From Acholoe squamosa (lineage: Eukaryota > Annelida > Polychaeta > Phyllodocida > Polynoidae), in NCBI GenBank assembly GCA_949317995.1, contig OX439038.1:1630001-1694000 (forward strand): DNA of 64,000 nucleotides, given 5' to 3'. The notes beneath the pieces are model-generated. The model was not told the DNA's origin. It saw only the letters and a program-made list of their open reading frames with translations, and did not search any database. Made by a program: the position numbers and the translations under genes. Below, piece after piece: positions 26,301-38,300 of this stretch (its first letter is position 1; every line of letters starts with the position of its first letter).

Positions 26301-29300
26301 AATCCACTGAAAGTCTTAGATTTTTTTCATTGTTGCACATTGTGTTGGGTTCTCTATGGAGTACAAAGAATTAGTCTCTACCTCTAATACTTTTTGTATG
26401 GTAGGCTTGCAAACTTGAGATAGATTTCTGAATCACCTTAAAAGTTTTCCTTAGATTTAATCAATCATTTAAGCTAAAAATCATGAAAAACATCAAATAA
26501 TATAAATTTTTGGGTGAAAATTGACTTTGTACATTTTTTTATGCTCTACAAGATGGCATTTTCAGTGTATTATCATGCATTATGGGTCATTTGGAGTGGT
26601 TACCAAGGCAACATATATGTTATAAATGCTGATTTTCTATAGTTTTGGTTGCTATGGTAACCAAAAAGAACATTTTCTAAATTTCATCATTAACCAATTT
26701 TTTAATAAAATGTCGGATTTCCTACAATATGCACCTTATTTCATCACAATCGGTACAGGGAGTGTTGAGATATTACAATTTAAAGTTTGGTTGAATGATA
26801 AACTTTTCCCATTAAAACACCATGATTCTGATCCTATTTCTCATAAAATAAAGTAGCTAGAGAAACCTTGGGTGTTACTCTTTCTGATTGACTAGCCCAG
26901 CCTAATCCATCACCATTTCCATTCTAATTGGAATATCCACATAATTCCAGCAGTTTTTGAAAGCCTATTACACCAACTATTACCCGAAATCTGCTCTGAA
27001 ATAGCCTGGTAAAGGAAGAGTTAAAGGACTACATGCTGCCGGGGCATTCGGTTACCCTTTCAGGTAACGACCAGGTTGAGCAGTGGGTAAAACCACTACT
27101 GGAGAACATAGGAGTAGAACCAGCCTCATATAGGGAAAAAGCCAGTGAAACTCAGACCGGCCATGTGACGTGTGGTGGACGAGTGGTAGGCCCCCTGGTG
27201 TAGTGGATACAAGCCCAGAGGCAGGTGCTGCCACCTGCCATCCGGATGCCCCCACTACACCCGAAGACCTAGGTCTGAGTCCCACGGGTGCATGAACGTA
27301 TGAGTGTAAATACCATACCCCTACACTGCCCCCCTTAGACAATAACTTGGGGGTAATTAAATGCAGTGTATTAATAACCTAGTAAGTGATTGTTTTACAA
27401 TACTAAAAAGGGGTATTAATTACACTCACTCAATGTGAAATAGGCTATAGGATGAGACTATCCTATTTCTGAAAAATTATACAATAATAGCATCGAGTAT
27501 CGTTCATCACAGTTCCACTAGTAACCATGACAACCACCTATGATAAGTGTAAGTATCCCAGATTATATTAACTTTGACAATAATAGAGTCCTGAAAAGGA
27601 CTGGTGGTTGTAAGTCATGACCGTAATACAGTTATTATACCCGAAAAAAAAAGAGTTTCTGACTTTTTAAATTAACAACTTTATCCACATTAAAGTGAAC
27701 TGAACAATAAATATCAGATATGAATAATCATTCTGATACCTTAGTAAAAAAAAATATATAGCACCCACACTGGTATGCTTATATATTTTTTTTAACACAA
27801 TAAGGTTTCAAACCTGAGTAATATAATACTAAATTAGAGAAATCCATTGGACCTTCTCTATTTTATAGAAGAAAAATATTTATATATTTGAGATGTAGCT
27901 CAATTTATACCTTAGTGTTTGATATTTACAAAGTACAGAAGAATTATAGTCTATTAATGTGTTGAGACCAGGAATGACCTATTTAGACAATTATAGGTCT
28001 AGTACTACCTTAAATAACTTAAAGGTAAGTACCTTTATATAATAATATATCTTTATGAAAGATATTAAAGTTATAAATACAGTTTTACATGCAATACAAT
28101 AATATTAACAAAGTTTCTTGTTTCTAGGTGGAGAATATAGGTGGAGCCAGATGCTGCTGATGTCTTGGTACGGGCGAGCTGAACCCTGATGCCTGAAGTG
28201 CTATATAATCTTGAAATTTGTAGATTTTGGGCGAGCTGAACCCTAATGCCTGAAGTGCTATATAGGAATATGTAGATGGGCGTAGCTAAACCCTGTTGCC
28301 TGTAGTGCTAGCTAACTGGAGGTAGTAGTAAATCCAGTTGTAGAGTATATATATAGGAATATGTAGATGGGCGTAGCTAAACCCGGATGCCTGTAGTGCT
28401 AGCTGACAAGTTGTAGTTTTAAATCCATAATAACGTAATCCAGTTTTAAAAGTCCATAGTTCAATGGTAATAAGCACAGTCCTTAGGTAATAGCACAGTA
28501 TACGAACTAGTTTAGATTGACACCACTAGTTGTATTTTCTATGGACAGCATTCGTACTCCCTCTCCAAGGTAAGTTGTTTTCTGCTTTCAATTTCTGGAT
28601 TAGGGTTCAGTTTATACCCGAATCAATACTTAACGGGTTGGATAAGAAAATGAATTCCCATCCAACAGTACATAAGTAATAACATATCAGGACACACAAT
28701 TATGTCCTACCTACATGCAACAGTTTTCACTATTCCATGTTCTCCTCGGTTGGCTGGTTTGGACCCGATTGTTGAGTCGGTTGCTGAACAAGTGGGTGTA
28801 CACCAGCTCCATCCGTAGGTACAGGGATTGCGGGGACAACAGGTGCAAGTTTCACCTTCTGGCGTGCTTCAAACAAGGTCAAAGCATGTCCAGGTGTGCC
28901 ATCCCAGTTATCCATGATAACTCCAAAGACTTTGAAGAACTTTTGTTGGTTTTTCATGTTTGTTGCCCGTTCTAAGTCGAGCATCTGAGAAGCTGTTTCC
29001 TTCTCGGATAAGGCTTCTTGCCGCAGATTAGCAGCTTCCTGCTTCTCTTTGGAAACATCAGCCTTTATCTGAGTAGAGATTCAGTTAATCTCTGACTTCT
29101 GGATCGCGTCTATGCACTGGAGAGCACTCGACACGGTTTGCCGACGGTACATATCCAAATGGAGGTTTTCCAAGTGGTGCTGTAATGTTTCAAATTGCTT
29201 GGTCTGTATGGCACAAGACAATTTATCTTCCTTCTTGAAGAAGGTCTCCACTGTCTGGATCACTTTAGGCCGGTGGACCACAGCGCCAGGTGGGGGCACC

Positions 29301-32300
29301 TGACTCTGAGGTTTCGGCTGTGAACCAGACCCACTCGGAGTGACGGCTACCTGCATATATGCGATGAGGCAACTGCAGTAGTAGCCACACTAGCGGAAGT
29401 CATAGGAGGGCCTTGGTTTGGTAGTCCCTGGGTTAGGGGCAACCGAGACAATTCCCTTCTGAGGTCTTTAGCAGTCAACAATGGTGCGGGTGGACGTTGT
29501 CTCACCACAGCACTTGCATCTCTGGTCCGGGTGGGCCCATAGCAGGGTACTGCTTCGGGTCTCGGACATTCAAGGGCGTATGTGTTCGGGAGGGGTGACC
29601 ACCCAGTCCACTGACACCAAAGAATGTTGGGTTACATGCACCACCCTGCGGGGCAGGTGCTCGTCCATAATTGGAAGGAGTTCTAGTAGGAGATGGAAGA
29701 TGTGGCTTCTTCCGTCCCCCATTTGCCTGTCTCTCCAGCGCTTCCAGTGGTGACCTGGATCGGCTAGGAGATTCAGATGCCTGTCTCTTCCTATCTGCTA
29801 CAGAGGGTCCCTGACGGTAATCCCTGCAGCTTCGGATTTGCTCTCCGGATGGAGTTACATGAGCCCCACCTCGCCGGCGGGCCTTATTACTCCTCCACTC
29901 GTTCAACAAATCATACTCCTCCTGAGCATATTCGAGTTTGCCAGACCCGGGAGTCTGGGCAAGTCTAGCCTTCACCTTCTGGTAAGTACCAGGAACCGTT
30001 GGCGCAAACTGCTTCGTGCTCGGTGTGAGTGAAGCAAGTTTCTTGGCATTGAGGCTCTTGAGGTTACCATAGAGCTCAGAGTGAATTTTCATCACTCTTT
30101 CTATGGCTGCCTCCAGACCCTCTCCATGTGCAGTCACATAGTGCCGGATCATATCTCCGCATCGGGGAGTGACACATCCTGTGCATTTAGCACATTTCTT
30201 GCCAACTTCTCAATCGCAGACATACTCTGGTCTCTGGTGCATATGAAACTCCACGAGATGACGAAGGAACTTGTCTTTCTTGATGAAGAATTCAACCTCA
30301 CCTTCACTTTGGGTACAATGTTGAAAGGGACAATCTTTACGATCCTCCCCGTAGTACTCATCTAGAGCAAACTTCAGTTTACCCTTCTGGTCGTAATTGT
30401 AAAGGCCATTGGGTGAATTCTTAATAAATTCCCAATAGATCCAATACATATTGGCCGGTTTCCTGTTGGAGAGCTTCTTACGAAGCCACTCCTCCATGTC
30501 CTCATGCCCTTCACAGGTTTTCAGAGGGGGTAGCTTCCATACGGATTTACTCCCCTTCAGAAGTCCCCTGTGTAAAGGAATGAAGTCAGCAAAGTTGCTA
30601 TTGGCGTTATCCCAGATAGCAGCCTCTTGCTCGGCAGTAGGAGTGGCGTCCACAACTGGGTCAACCGGCTACTCTCCCTCAGGGTCGGATGGTACATCCA
30701 CGGGTTGCACAACAGGTTGTTGACCTGCGAGAACCTGGGCTGCGGCATCTTAAGCGTCTCCACTCAAATCGGCCATTATGTCATGTAGCTTGACTACTGG
30801 CACGCCGAGCTCAACCTTTACGGTTGGAAGAGCCTGTTCAACTTCTGGAGTCTCGAGTTGAACATCTACCTCAATAGGTTCCGGTTTACATTGGTTAACC
30901 TTCTTCTTATTCCGTCTGCGGGGTCTGCCACTAGTAGGGGTGCCAGACTCGGATGCATCCGTCTCGTTGCCGGAGACATCTGAAGCCTTAGCTTCCTTCC
31001 TATTGGCCGAGCGTGGGGACACCCGAAGAGTTCGGGTACTGTCGGCCACACTCGTGCTGGTTCAGTTTCTGACTGCTTCCCTTTACCCTTGTTGTTAGTG
31101 GGGGTACCCTTACCCTTTCCACTAGCTGGTTTCCCTGACTTCTTTTCAGTCTTCGGAGGGGTAGACTGAGCAGTTTTAGGGGAACTATCTGCACGAGGCG
31201 GAGCAGGTGGAGTCTTCTCAGGTACTTCTGCCGTATCTCCTGAGGTAGGAGTTTCAGCAGGAGACATGAGACGCTCCATCCGATCGGCCATTTTGGCTGT
31301 CACCGGCAAGGGTGCTGGCCCAAGGACAAGCTCCAGGTGCGCCAGTGCATACTGCCTCTCCAATAGTCGTACTATGAGGTCCTGGATTACCCCGAGTCTG
31401 ACTAGTGAAGACACACCAATCTGGGCCTCCTCTGCCTCAATGGTTTGAGACGTGACAGTAATCCACAACAGTGTTACCTGCTGCTTCATACTCCTCCGCT
31501 GTTCCTAGAAATAGGATATGGTGTCTGTCAATGTACCTAGAGACTTCGTCTGCCTTGACACCAGTGTAACCCGTTCTGTCAGACACATAGGAAGGCCTAT
31601 AAAAGCTATTCCTGTGGAAAGCCATTTCTGCATCCCAGACGGCTTTGACAACACGTTCGTCAACCTGTCTGGATGTCCCATCACAGGTGGGCATTAGCAT
31701 TTCTTCCGAAATAGCCAACATCCTTCCGTCATAGGGACCGGTTACATCCTGCCATTCAGGACTGTCTGGAGGGGGCAACTCTAGATGCATTGGCCTGTCA
31801 ACCGGAGAAGCAGGTTCCAAGGCATCATGTGAGGTGCTCACACTCAAACGGAGCGGGAGTTGAAGGGGAGGTGGCATTAGAGTCCTGTCATTAGACTGGA
31901 CTCCTGCTGACCCTCCACTCAGACTTTCAGATGGAGGAGCTACATAAGGCTGACCTACATCGATTGATTGCTGCACGCGACGGCGTTCAGGACTCGCTTG
32001 TCTGGAGTTATCGGATGCATCATAGAATGTGTCTAAATCGCTATCATCCACTCCAGAGAAGTACTGATCAACATTCATCTGTTGATCCATCTGATCACAA
32101 TCAGCATCATATTGCTGATCATCATATGTGTAAGTGGGACTCCTAGGAGAACCACTACCATACTCCGGTGGGGTGCTGGCACCGGCACTACCAAGGCAAA
32201 CAGCCTCTTCTGCCATTGGCAGAAGTGGCTTTACGGGGATAAATTATCCCAATTCACCGGATAAGCAGTTAAAACTGCTTACCCAGTGAAAGGTGGGTGC

Positions 32301-35300
32301 CTTTTAACGAGGGCACACCTCGAAACATGGCTGCAAAAGGCTATCAAACTCCTAAAAGAGTAGGACCACTCTCGGCCACCTCTTCTTCCTTTGTAGGAAT
32401 AAGACAATATGGCGGGTTACTCGAACTTGAATCGCTGCGCATGATCAAACCGGCGCGTCACCTGACCAGCCTAAAGAGGTCTTTCCCACGTGCCCTTAAT
32501 TAGGTCACATCCTTTTACATAAAGACAATACAATACCTGAACGGTCATCTGTCCGTACTCGTGTTTCAACCATGACAACTCACTAGGTATCATAGAGTTT
32601 ATGGATAGCATAAGCATATTCACCAGATTATCCGTCCATAACCATGGGTACATTGTCATGGGTCATTTCCCAGGAACTCGCAACTGGCTCAGATCAACAT
32701 TGAACAAGGTTATAACATAAAAAAATACACAGTACAGGACAACAAACTCGTTGTGTTAACAGGCTAGGTTACGGCAGTCTTGAGCAACCTTGGACTGCGT
32801 CTAAGAGGTTTTGAGGCCTCTTTTGTTGACCTGGTATCCATAAGAGCCTTTTCCCAGGTCTTCTTAGCCTTAGAAGTACCTTTCCTCTTATTTCTACCTG
32901 CACCTGCCGAGACTTTTTGTATCTTCCCCTGTTTTCCGGATGTTACAACAGGGGGCACCACCTTCTTCGGGTTTACAACCTTCCCTGGCCTCACGGGTCC
33001 TCGCTTCCGGGTCGGTACCACTTTAAGTTGTCTTACACGATCGTGTTCTAGCACTTGCAATAGACCATCACCATACATTTCAGTGGAGGTATCCCTCCCC
33101 TCCATGGGTGTAGTCTTGCTACATTTGACTTGTAACATTTTCCCATCTGTGATTTAATAATCACTGTACAATAACTGATAACCTGCGTTATCGTGAAGGG
33201 TCCCTTCCAATTACTGGCTAATTTCAGGTTGGCAAGGGTTTTGTGTAGACGCAAAACTCTATCCCCAAAAACAAAAAATCTAGCTTTTAGACCTGTGTCA
33301 TAACCAACCTTCTGCCAATGTGCAGTTTTCTGCAACTCATCTCTAACCCTCTCATAGGCTTGTTTGAAGTTATCTCATAGAGATTCTACAAACATCACCT
33401 GGCAAGGGGCTTCCGGATTCATTCTTACTACGCCAAACACCAAATCTGCTGGCATAATTAAATCCTCTCCAAAAACAAGGAGATTAGGGGAACAATTGGT
33501 GCTCGAGTGTACAGTGCTATTATAAGCATGTACCACGAATTCACACTGTTTGTCCCAATCATCCATCTGCTCATTTACTAGAAATTTTAATACTTGGATC
33601 AGTGTCCTATTGAATCTCTCTACTTGTCCATCACTCTGTGGCCTATAGGGATTAGTTGCAGATTGTCTTGCAGATTGCTAGACAATTACACATCTCTTGC
33701 CACAGGCTAGACTCAAATTCTCTGCCGTGGTCACTATGTAACATGAGTGGGACACCTAGGTGTAATACCCACCCTTTTACAAAGGCCATAGCACAAGTAG
33801 CAGCCTTATGATCCGGTAAAGGATACACTCGGGTGTACTTGGTATAATAATCTGACACGACCATCATACACGTGTTGCCACTAGGAGTGAGAGGGATCCC
33901 ACTAATAATGTCAAGAGCTACTCTAGCAAATCTCACACCAAACAGTTCCTGGGATAATGGCAATTTGCCCAACCCGGGTTCTGGTTTGTTCTTACAGCAT
34001 TCAGGACAGGTCTCTACCCATCGGGTGAGATCTGTACTCATGCCAGGCCAATAGTATCGTCTGGCTAGACGTTCTAGAGACCGTTTCTTTCCAAAGTGTC
34101 CATGACAGAAATACATAATATCTCATCGCATAGCACTGGGTATGACAACTTGCAAGGCTTTCTTCCTATTAGAATAGTTCTTCCATTGGAATAGAAGACC
34201 ATCCCGGACTTCTAGCTCAGCCCATTGAGCTAGGAATCTTCTCATTTCCCTGTTTTCCAATGACACTTCAGGTCTTGGGGGACAGATGCCCTGATTAAGA
34301 AACTTAATCAAACGTGATGTGACTGCACCAGCCTCCAATTCAAAACATTTTCCGGTTGGGTTTCGAAATGTCCTCGTACCCCTGCCAATACAGCATTGTG
34401 TGCTCCACAATCAGTGCACTCAGCGTTTGCACATTTCCTCACCGGGATTCTAGACAAAGCATCCGCATTTAAATGCTTTGCCCCGGCTCGTTGTTCAATC
34501 TGGCTGTGATTTAGACCAAATTCGGATAGGTGCGCCAACCAGCAACCTATCATCCCCTCTGCATCCTTGAAGTTCAATAACCATCTGAGAGAAGAGTGAT
34601 GATTCCACAGAGTGAAATTACTTCCCCACAAAAAGTGCTTGAACTTCTTTGTATAGACCACCACAGCCAACAACTCACATTTAGTGGTACAATAATTTCT
34701 TTGAGATTTACTCAAGTGTTACTAGCGAAGGCTATAGGAACCTCAACCCCATCCTCGACCTGAGAAAGGGCAGCTCCTATGCTTTCATTACTAGCATCAG
34801 TATCTAGAATGAAATGATCATTCTCTGTCGGGTACTTCAACACAGGTGTACTAGCAAACAACTCCTTTATTTTCATTAAGGCTTCGTCTTGCTCAGATCC
34901 CCAAGGAAATCATTCTTTCCTCATTCCGGGTGTCCAATGGTGTCTGAATAGGAAAGGCGACCCTTGAATATCCTGGTATAAAGTCCCTGTAATAGGAACA
35001 GAATCCAAGAAAGGATCTAACTTCTTTACCATTCGTGGGTGCCTGCCAATTTGATACAGCATCCAGTTTCTCCGAATCGGCTTTAATCCCTTCATTCAAG
35101 ATTATTCGTCCCAAGTAATTGATGGATCTCATAAAGAGATCACATTTCTTGGGCTTCAGCTTCAATCCATTAGCTAGGATCCGTTCCAGATCCTTACCTA
35201 AATTTTCCAAGCATTCTTCGTATGTCTTTCCAAAGACTATCACATCATCCAAATAGACGAGACATTTCTTCCATAATAGGTCACTTAATAAAGTTTCCTA

Positions 35301-38300
35301 CATGGCTTCAAATGTCGCCGGTGCATTTCACAACCCAAACGGCATCACATTATATTGGAATAGCCCAATATGACTGGAAAAGGCTGTCTTCTCCATATCT
35401 TTCGGATGCATACCCACTTGCCAATACCCGGATTATAAGTCTAGAGAGCAATACCATTGCTTACCTCCAAGGGAGTCTATAGTCTCATCAATCCGTGGTA
35501 AGGGATATGAATTCTTCTTGGTCATACCATTCAATTTTTGGTAATCTATGCAAAAACGGATGGTACCATCTTTCTTAGTCACCATGCACACAGGGCTAGA
35601 CCAAGGACTGGTTGATGGGACTATCACATCCTATTAGAATATCTAATTCCGGGTTCCTTTCGGGTGAGGAAGGGACTCCCAGTGCCAAAGCATGCTCACA
35701 GCCTTCTACTATTTCAGAGAGGACAACCGACCCTAGGATTGTATCCTTCTGAACGTAGACAGTTTTATTACCGGTATTGGATATAGGAACCACTCTCCAA
35801 GCAGCATTTGCCAATAGGGCATTAGTGGATTCCAATCCGATACTTGACAACATTGCCACATTTGGCTCTATAACTCCAGTTTTTCCTAAAATCTCTCCAT
35901 AGGCTCGACATAAGACATCACAGGCAGTGCTTGGTGGTATCTTAACAGTCTGGGCTACACTGGCTACACTACTTACTTGTCTGAGTACACATTGTACTTC
36001 GAGATGATATGGGTCTCTAACCTCCAATATTCTCCTTTGGGAATCTAACCTTGCTCCATATAATGCAGCAAAATCCAGACCAAGTATACCATCATCTGCG
36101 ATGTTCGCCACAGTAGGAGTAAGGATAAAATCCTTATCCTTCTGTAGACTGAACCTCATACATGTTCTACCAAACGTTTGCATCGTGCAACCGTTGGCCG
36201 TACAAGCATTTCCTTCCATTATGGAATGTTCATGATTCGTAGGCAAAAGGTCATAGAGCCTCTTAGCAATACAGGAGTGGCTAGCACCTGTATCGACAAG
36301 AAACTCAGCAGACCTACCACTCACAGATACAACTGCGTACCACCTCCTACCTTTCAAGTAGGTAGGACAACTTGCAAACTTGGCAAGTTCCGTCTTAGAG
36401 CCGAGGTCAAATCCAAATCCCTTCAAAAATTCGGGACAAGGATGACCCGGGGGAAGCTGGGCACACCCCACCCTGGCCAACCCATTGGCCACTTCTTCTT
36501 GACTGATATCGGGTTTCCCCTCTGTGTTCTTCTGATGGTTCTTGACACCTGGTGTACTATCAGTCTCCCCAGCCTCATGAGTAAGGAACTGATCAGGTTC
36601 CTTAGCTCCACTGCTGGGCGAATTCGCTAGAGGATTCTCACTAGTACTACAAGCTGTGATAGGCTGGCAGTCATGGCAATCACTCACTCTGGGGGTAATC
36701 CGGTTGCCATCATAGACACCCCCTCTCAGTTTTCCTTCTTCACTGAGTCCTCCTTATCCGGATGGTTCCGGTAACTCAGATATACTGGCTTATCTGCTTC
36801 ACATTCAGCAGCATAATGTCCAGTTTCCTGACATCTGAAACACTTCACTACACTCCTATCAGGCCTAGGCCTTCTAAGATTTTCAGTGATCTTCTGTACC
36901 AAGGTGGTAACCAGGTCCTCTGATAAAGACGGACCGGTATTCGGTTTGGTATCAGGAGTTTTAGTGGCAATCACTTTCTCCTTGACATAACCTGGTTTCT
37001 TTCCCCAGTTCCAGTTATACCGGGGGTTTCCTTGGCCAATGGCCCCAACGTTTTCATTGTCATCAGGTTCTCCTGATTCGGATGAATCGGTCTCAGGTAT
37101 CCCCTCCAGAACTATCATAGCTTACATCCGTTGGGGTACCTTCCCGGCAAAGATCCGGGCCTTATGATCATAATGATCTAAGGACTGGATCAAAACTGCC
37201 AAAGAGGCATCATTCTTCCAAGCCTCACAGGCCACGGTCCCGTGTTCCTGATTCTGCAATCCTTCGATGAATTGTTTAAACATTTCATCTAGGAAGCACT
37301 CATCATCTAATCTCCATTGAGGTCTGGTTTTATGCAACAGTCGTTGGCATTCTAAGCCAAAAACTTTGGCAGATTCCTTAGGTTTCTGAGTTCTTTTAGT
37401 GAACGTCAACCAAGGACCTTCCCCAACTATTTTTCCATATAAATATGAAGCAATCTCTATGAGTTTATCAGGTTAATCCCCTACTCCATTCCATGATTTC
37501 CGTATCGTCCAGACCTTGATTGTAACAATCAACACCTAGGTTAGAAATCGCTGCATTTGAATCATGCAGTGCTTGCAACCCTGGAGAAAGAGATACTCGT
37601 CGACTGAGTCTCTTTTTCTGTGGAGGATTCGTACCATAGGTTCCTCCAGAGCCACCGGGTGGTGGTCCTCCTTGACACCCTGATCCCCCTGCCCCGGATG
37701 TAGGCACCTGTGAAAAGGTGTTTCCATCGGTTTGAGGAGTTGACCCTGGATTATTGGTGGACTGTGTACTTCCACCAAAACTAAAGAAACCACTATTGTT
37801 ATTAGTGTTTCTTCCTGTTCCAGACGACTGATTTCCATTATTGAAACCAGCTCTACCCGCAAAGGGGTTACCTCTGGAACTACCTGCTGAGGATCCGGAT
37901 CCTTGAGAGTATCCGGGTTGTCCTCCAGTTGCACGGGAATTCCCAGATGTTTGTCCGGATGTTTCTCCAGATTGGGCATTACTATCTGATGGCTCTTTAC
38001 TTCTTCACAACGAGGTACAGTGTTTTCTGTTACCTCGTCCTTACCCCTCAAAGAGTTCATCTGGTCACCCGCCATGTTTAGGACAATTCCTGAAACAGTG
38101 AAGTCTGTTTCAAGAGTGCCCACCACATGTCCAGTATCCTCTAGATACTTTGACATCTGGATAGCTTTAGTTTCCAGTTCCGAATAGTCATTCAGCATTC
38201 TTGTCTGTTTAGCAGTCGGATTTGCTGATTCACGTATCCATTGACCTCTGAGTTTTTCATGCTCTTTGGTTTGTTTATGATACGTATTTCATGCATCTTT

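Larger units (their letters stand above)
25877..35775. repeat. 9.9-kb tandem duplication, right copy
   Basis: Right copy of the block. It begins inside the LINE endonuclease sequence (frame 25,878-26,093) directly fused to protease-region sequence of the left copy. On its right it continues without a break into the remaining gag and 5' LTR of the retrotransposon, so it represents the original locus. Confidence 0.93.

Noticed and set aside
28730-32216. The gypsy 3' region as an envelope gene, making this an endogenous retrovirus
   Set aside because: No signal peptide, fusion peptide, cleavage site or membrane anchor is visible; content is acidic, basic and zinc-finger-like.
19582-36630. Plus-strand frames of 60-150 residues within 19.6-36.6 kb
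   Set aside because: Antisense shadows of the gypsy element's pol and 3' region; they carry no domain of their own.
36687-36690. ATG start for the protease frame
   Set aside because: The codon at the start of that open frame is GTG; the protease is probably made as part of a gag-pol product, so no independent start is claimed.
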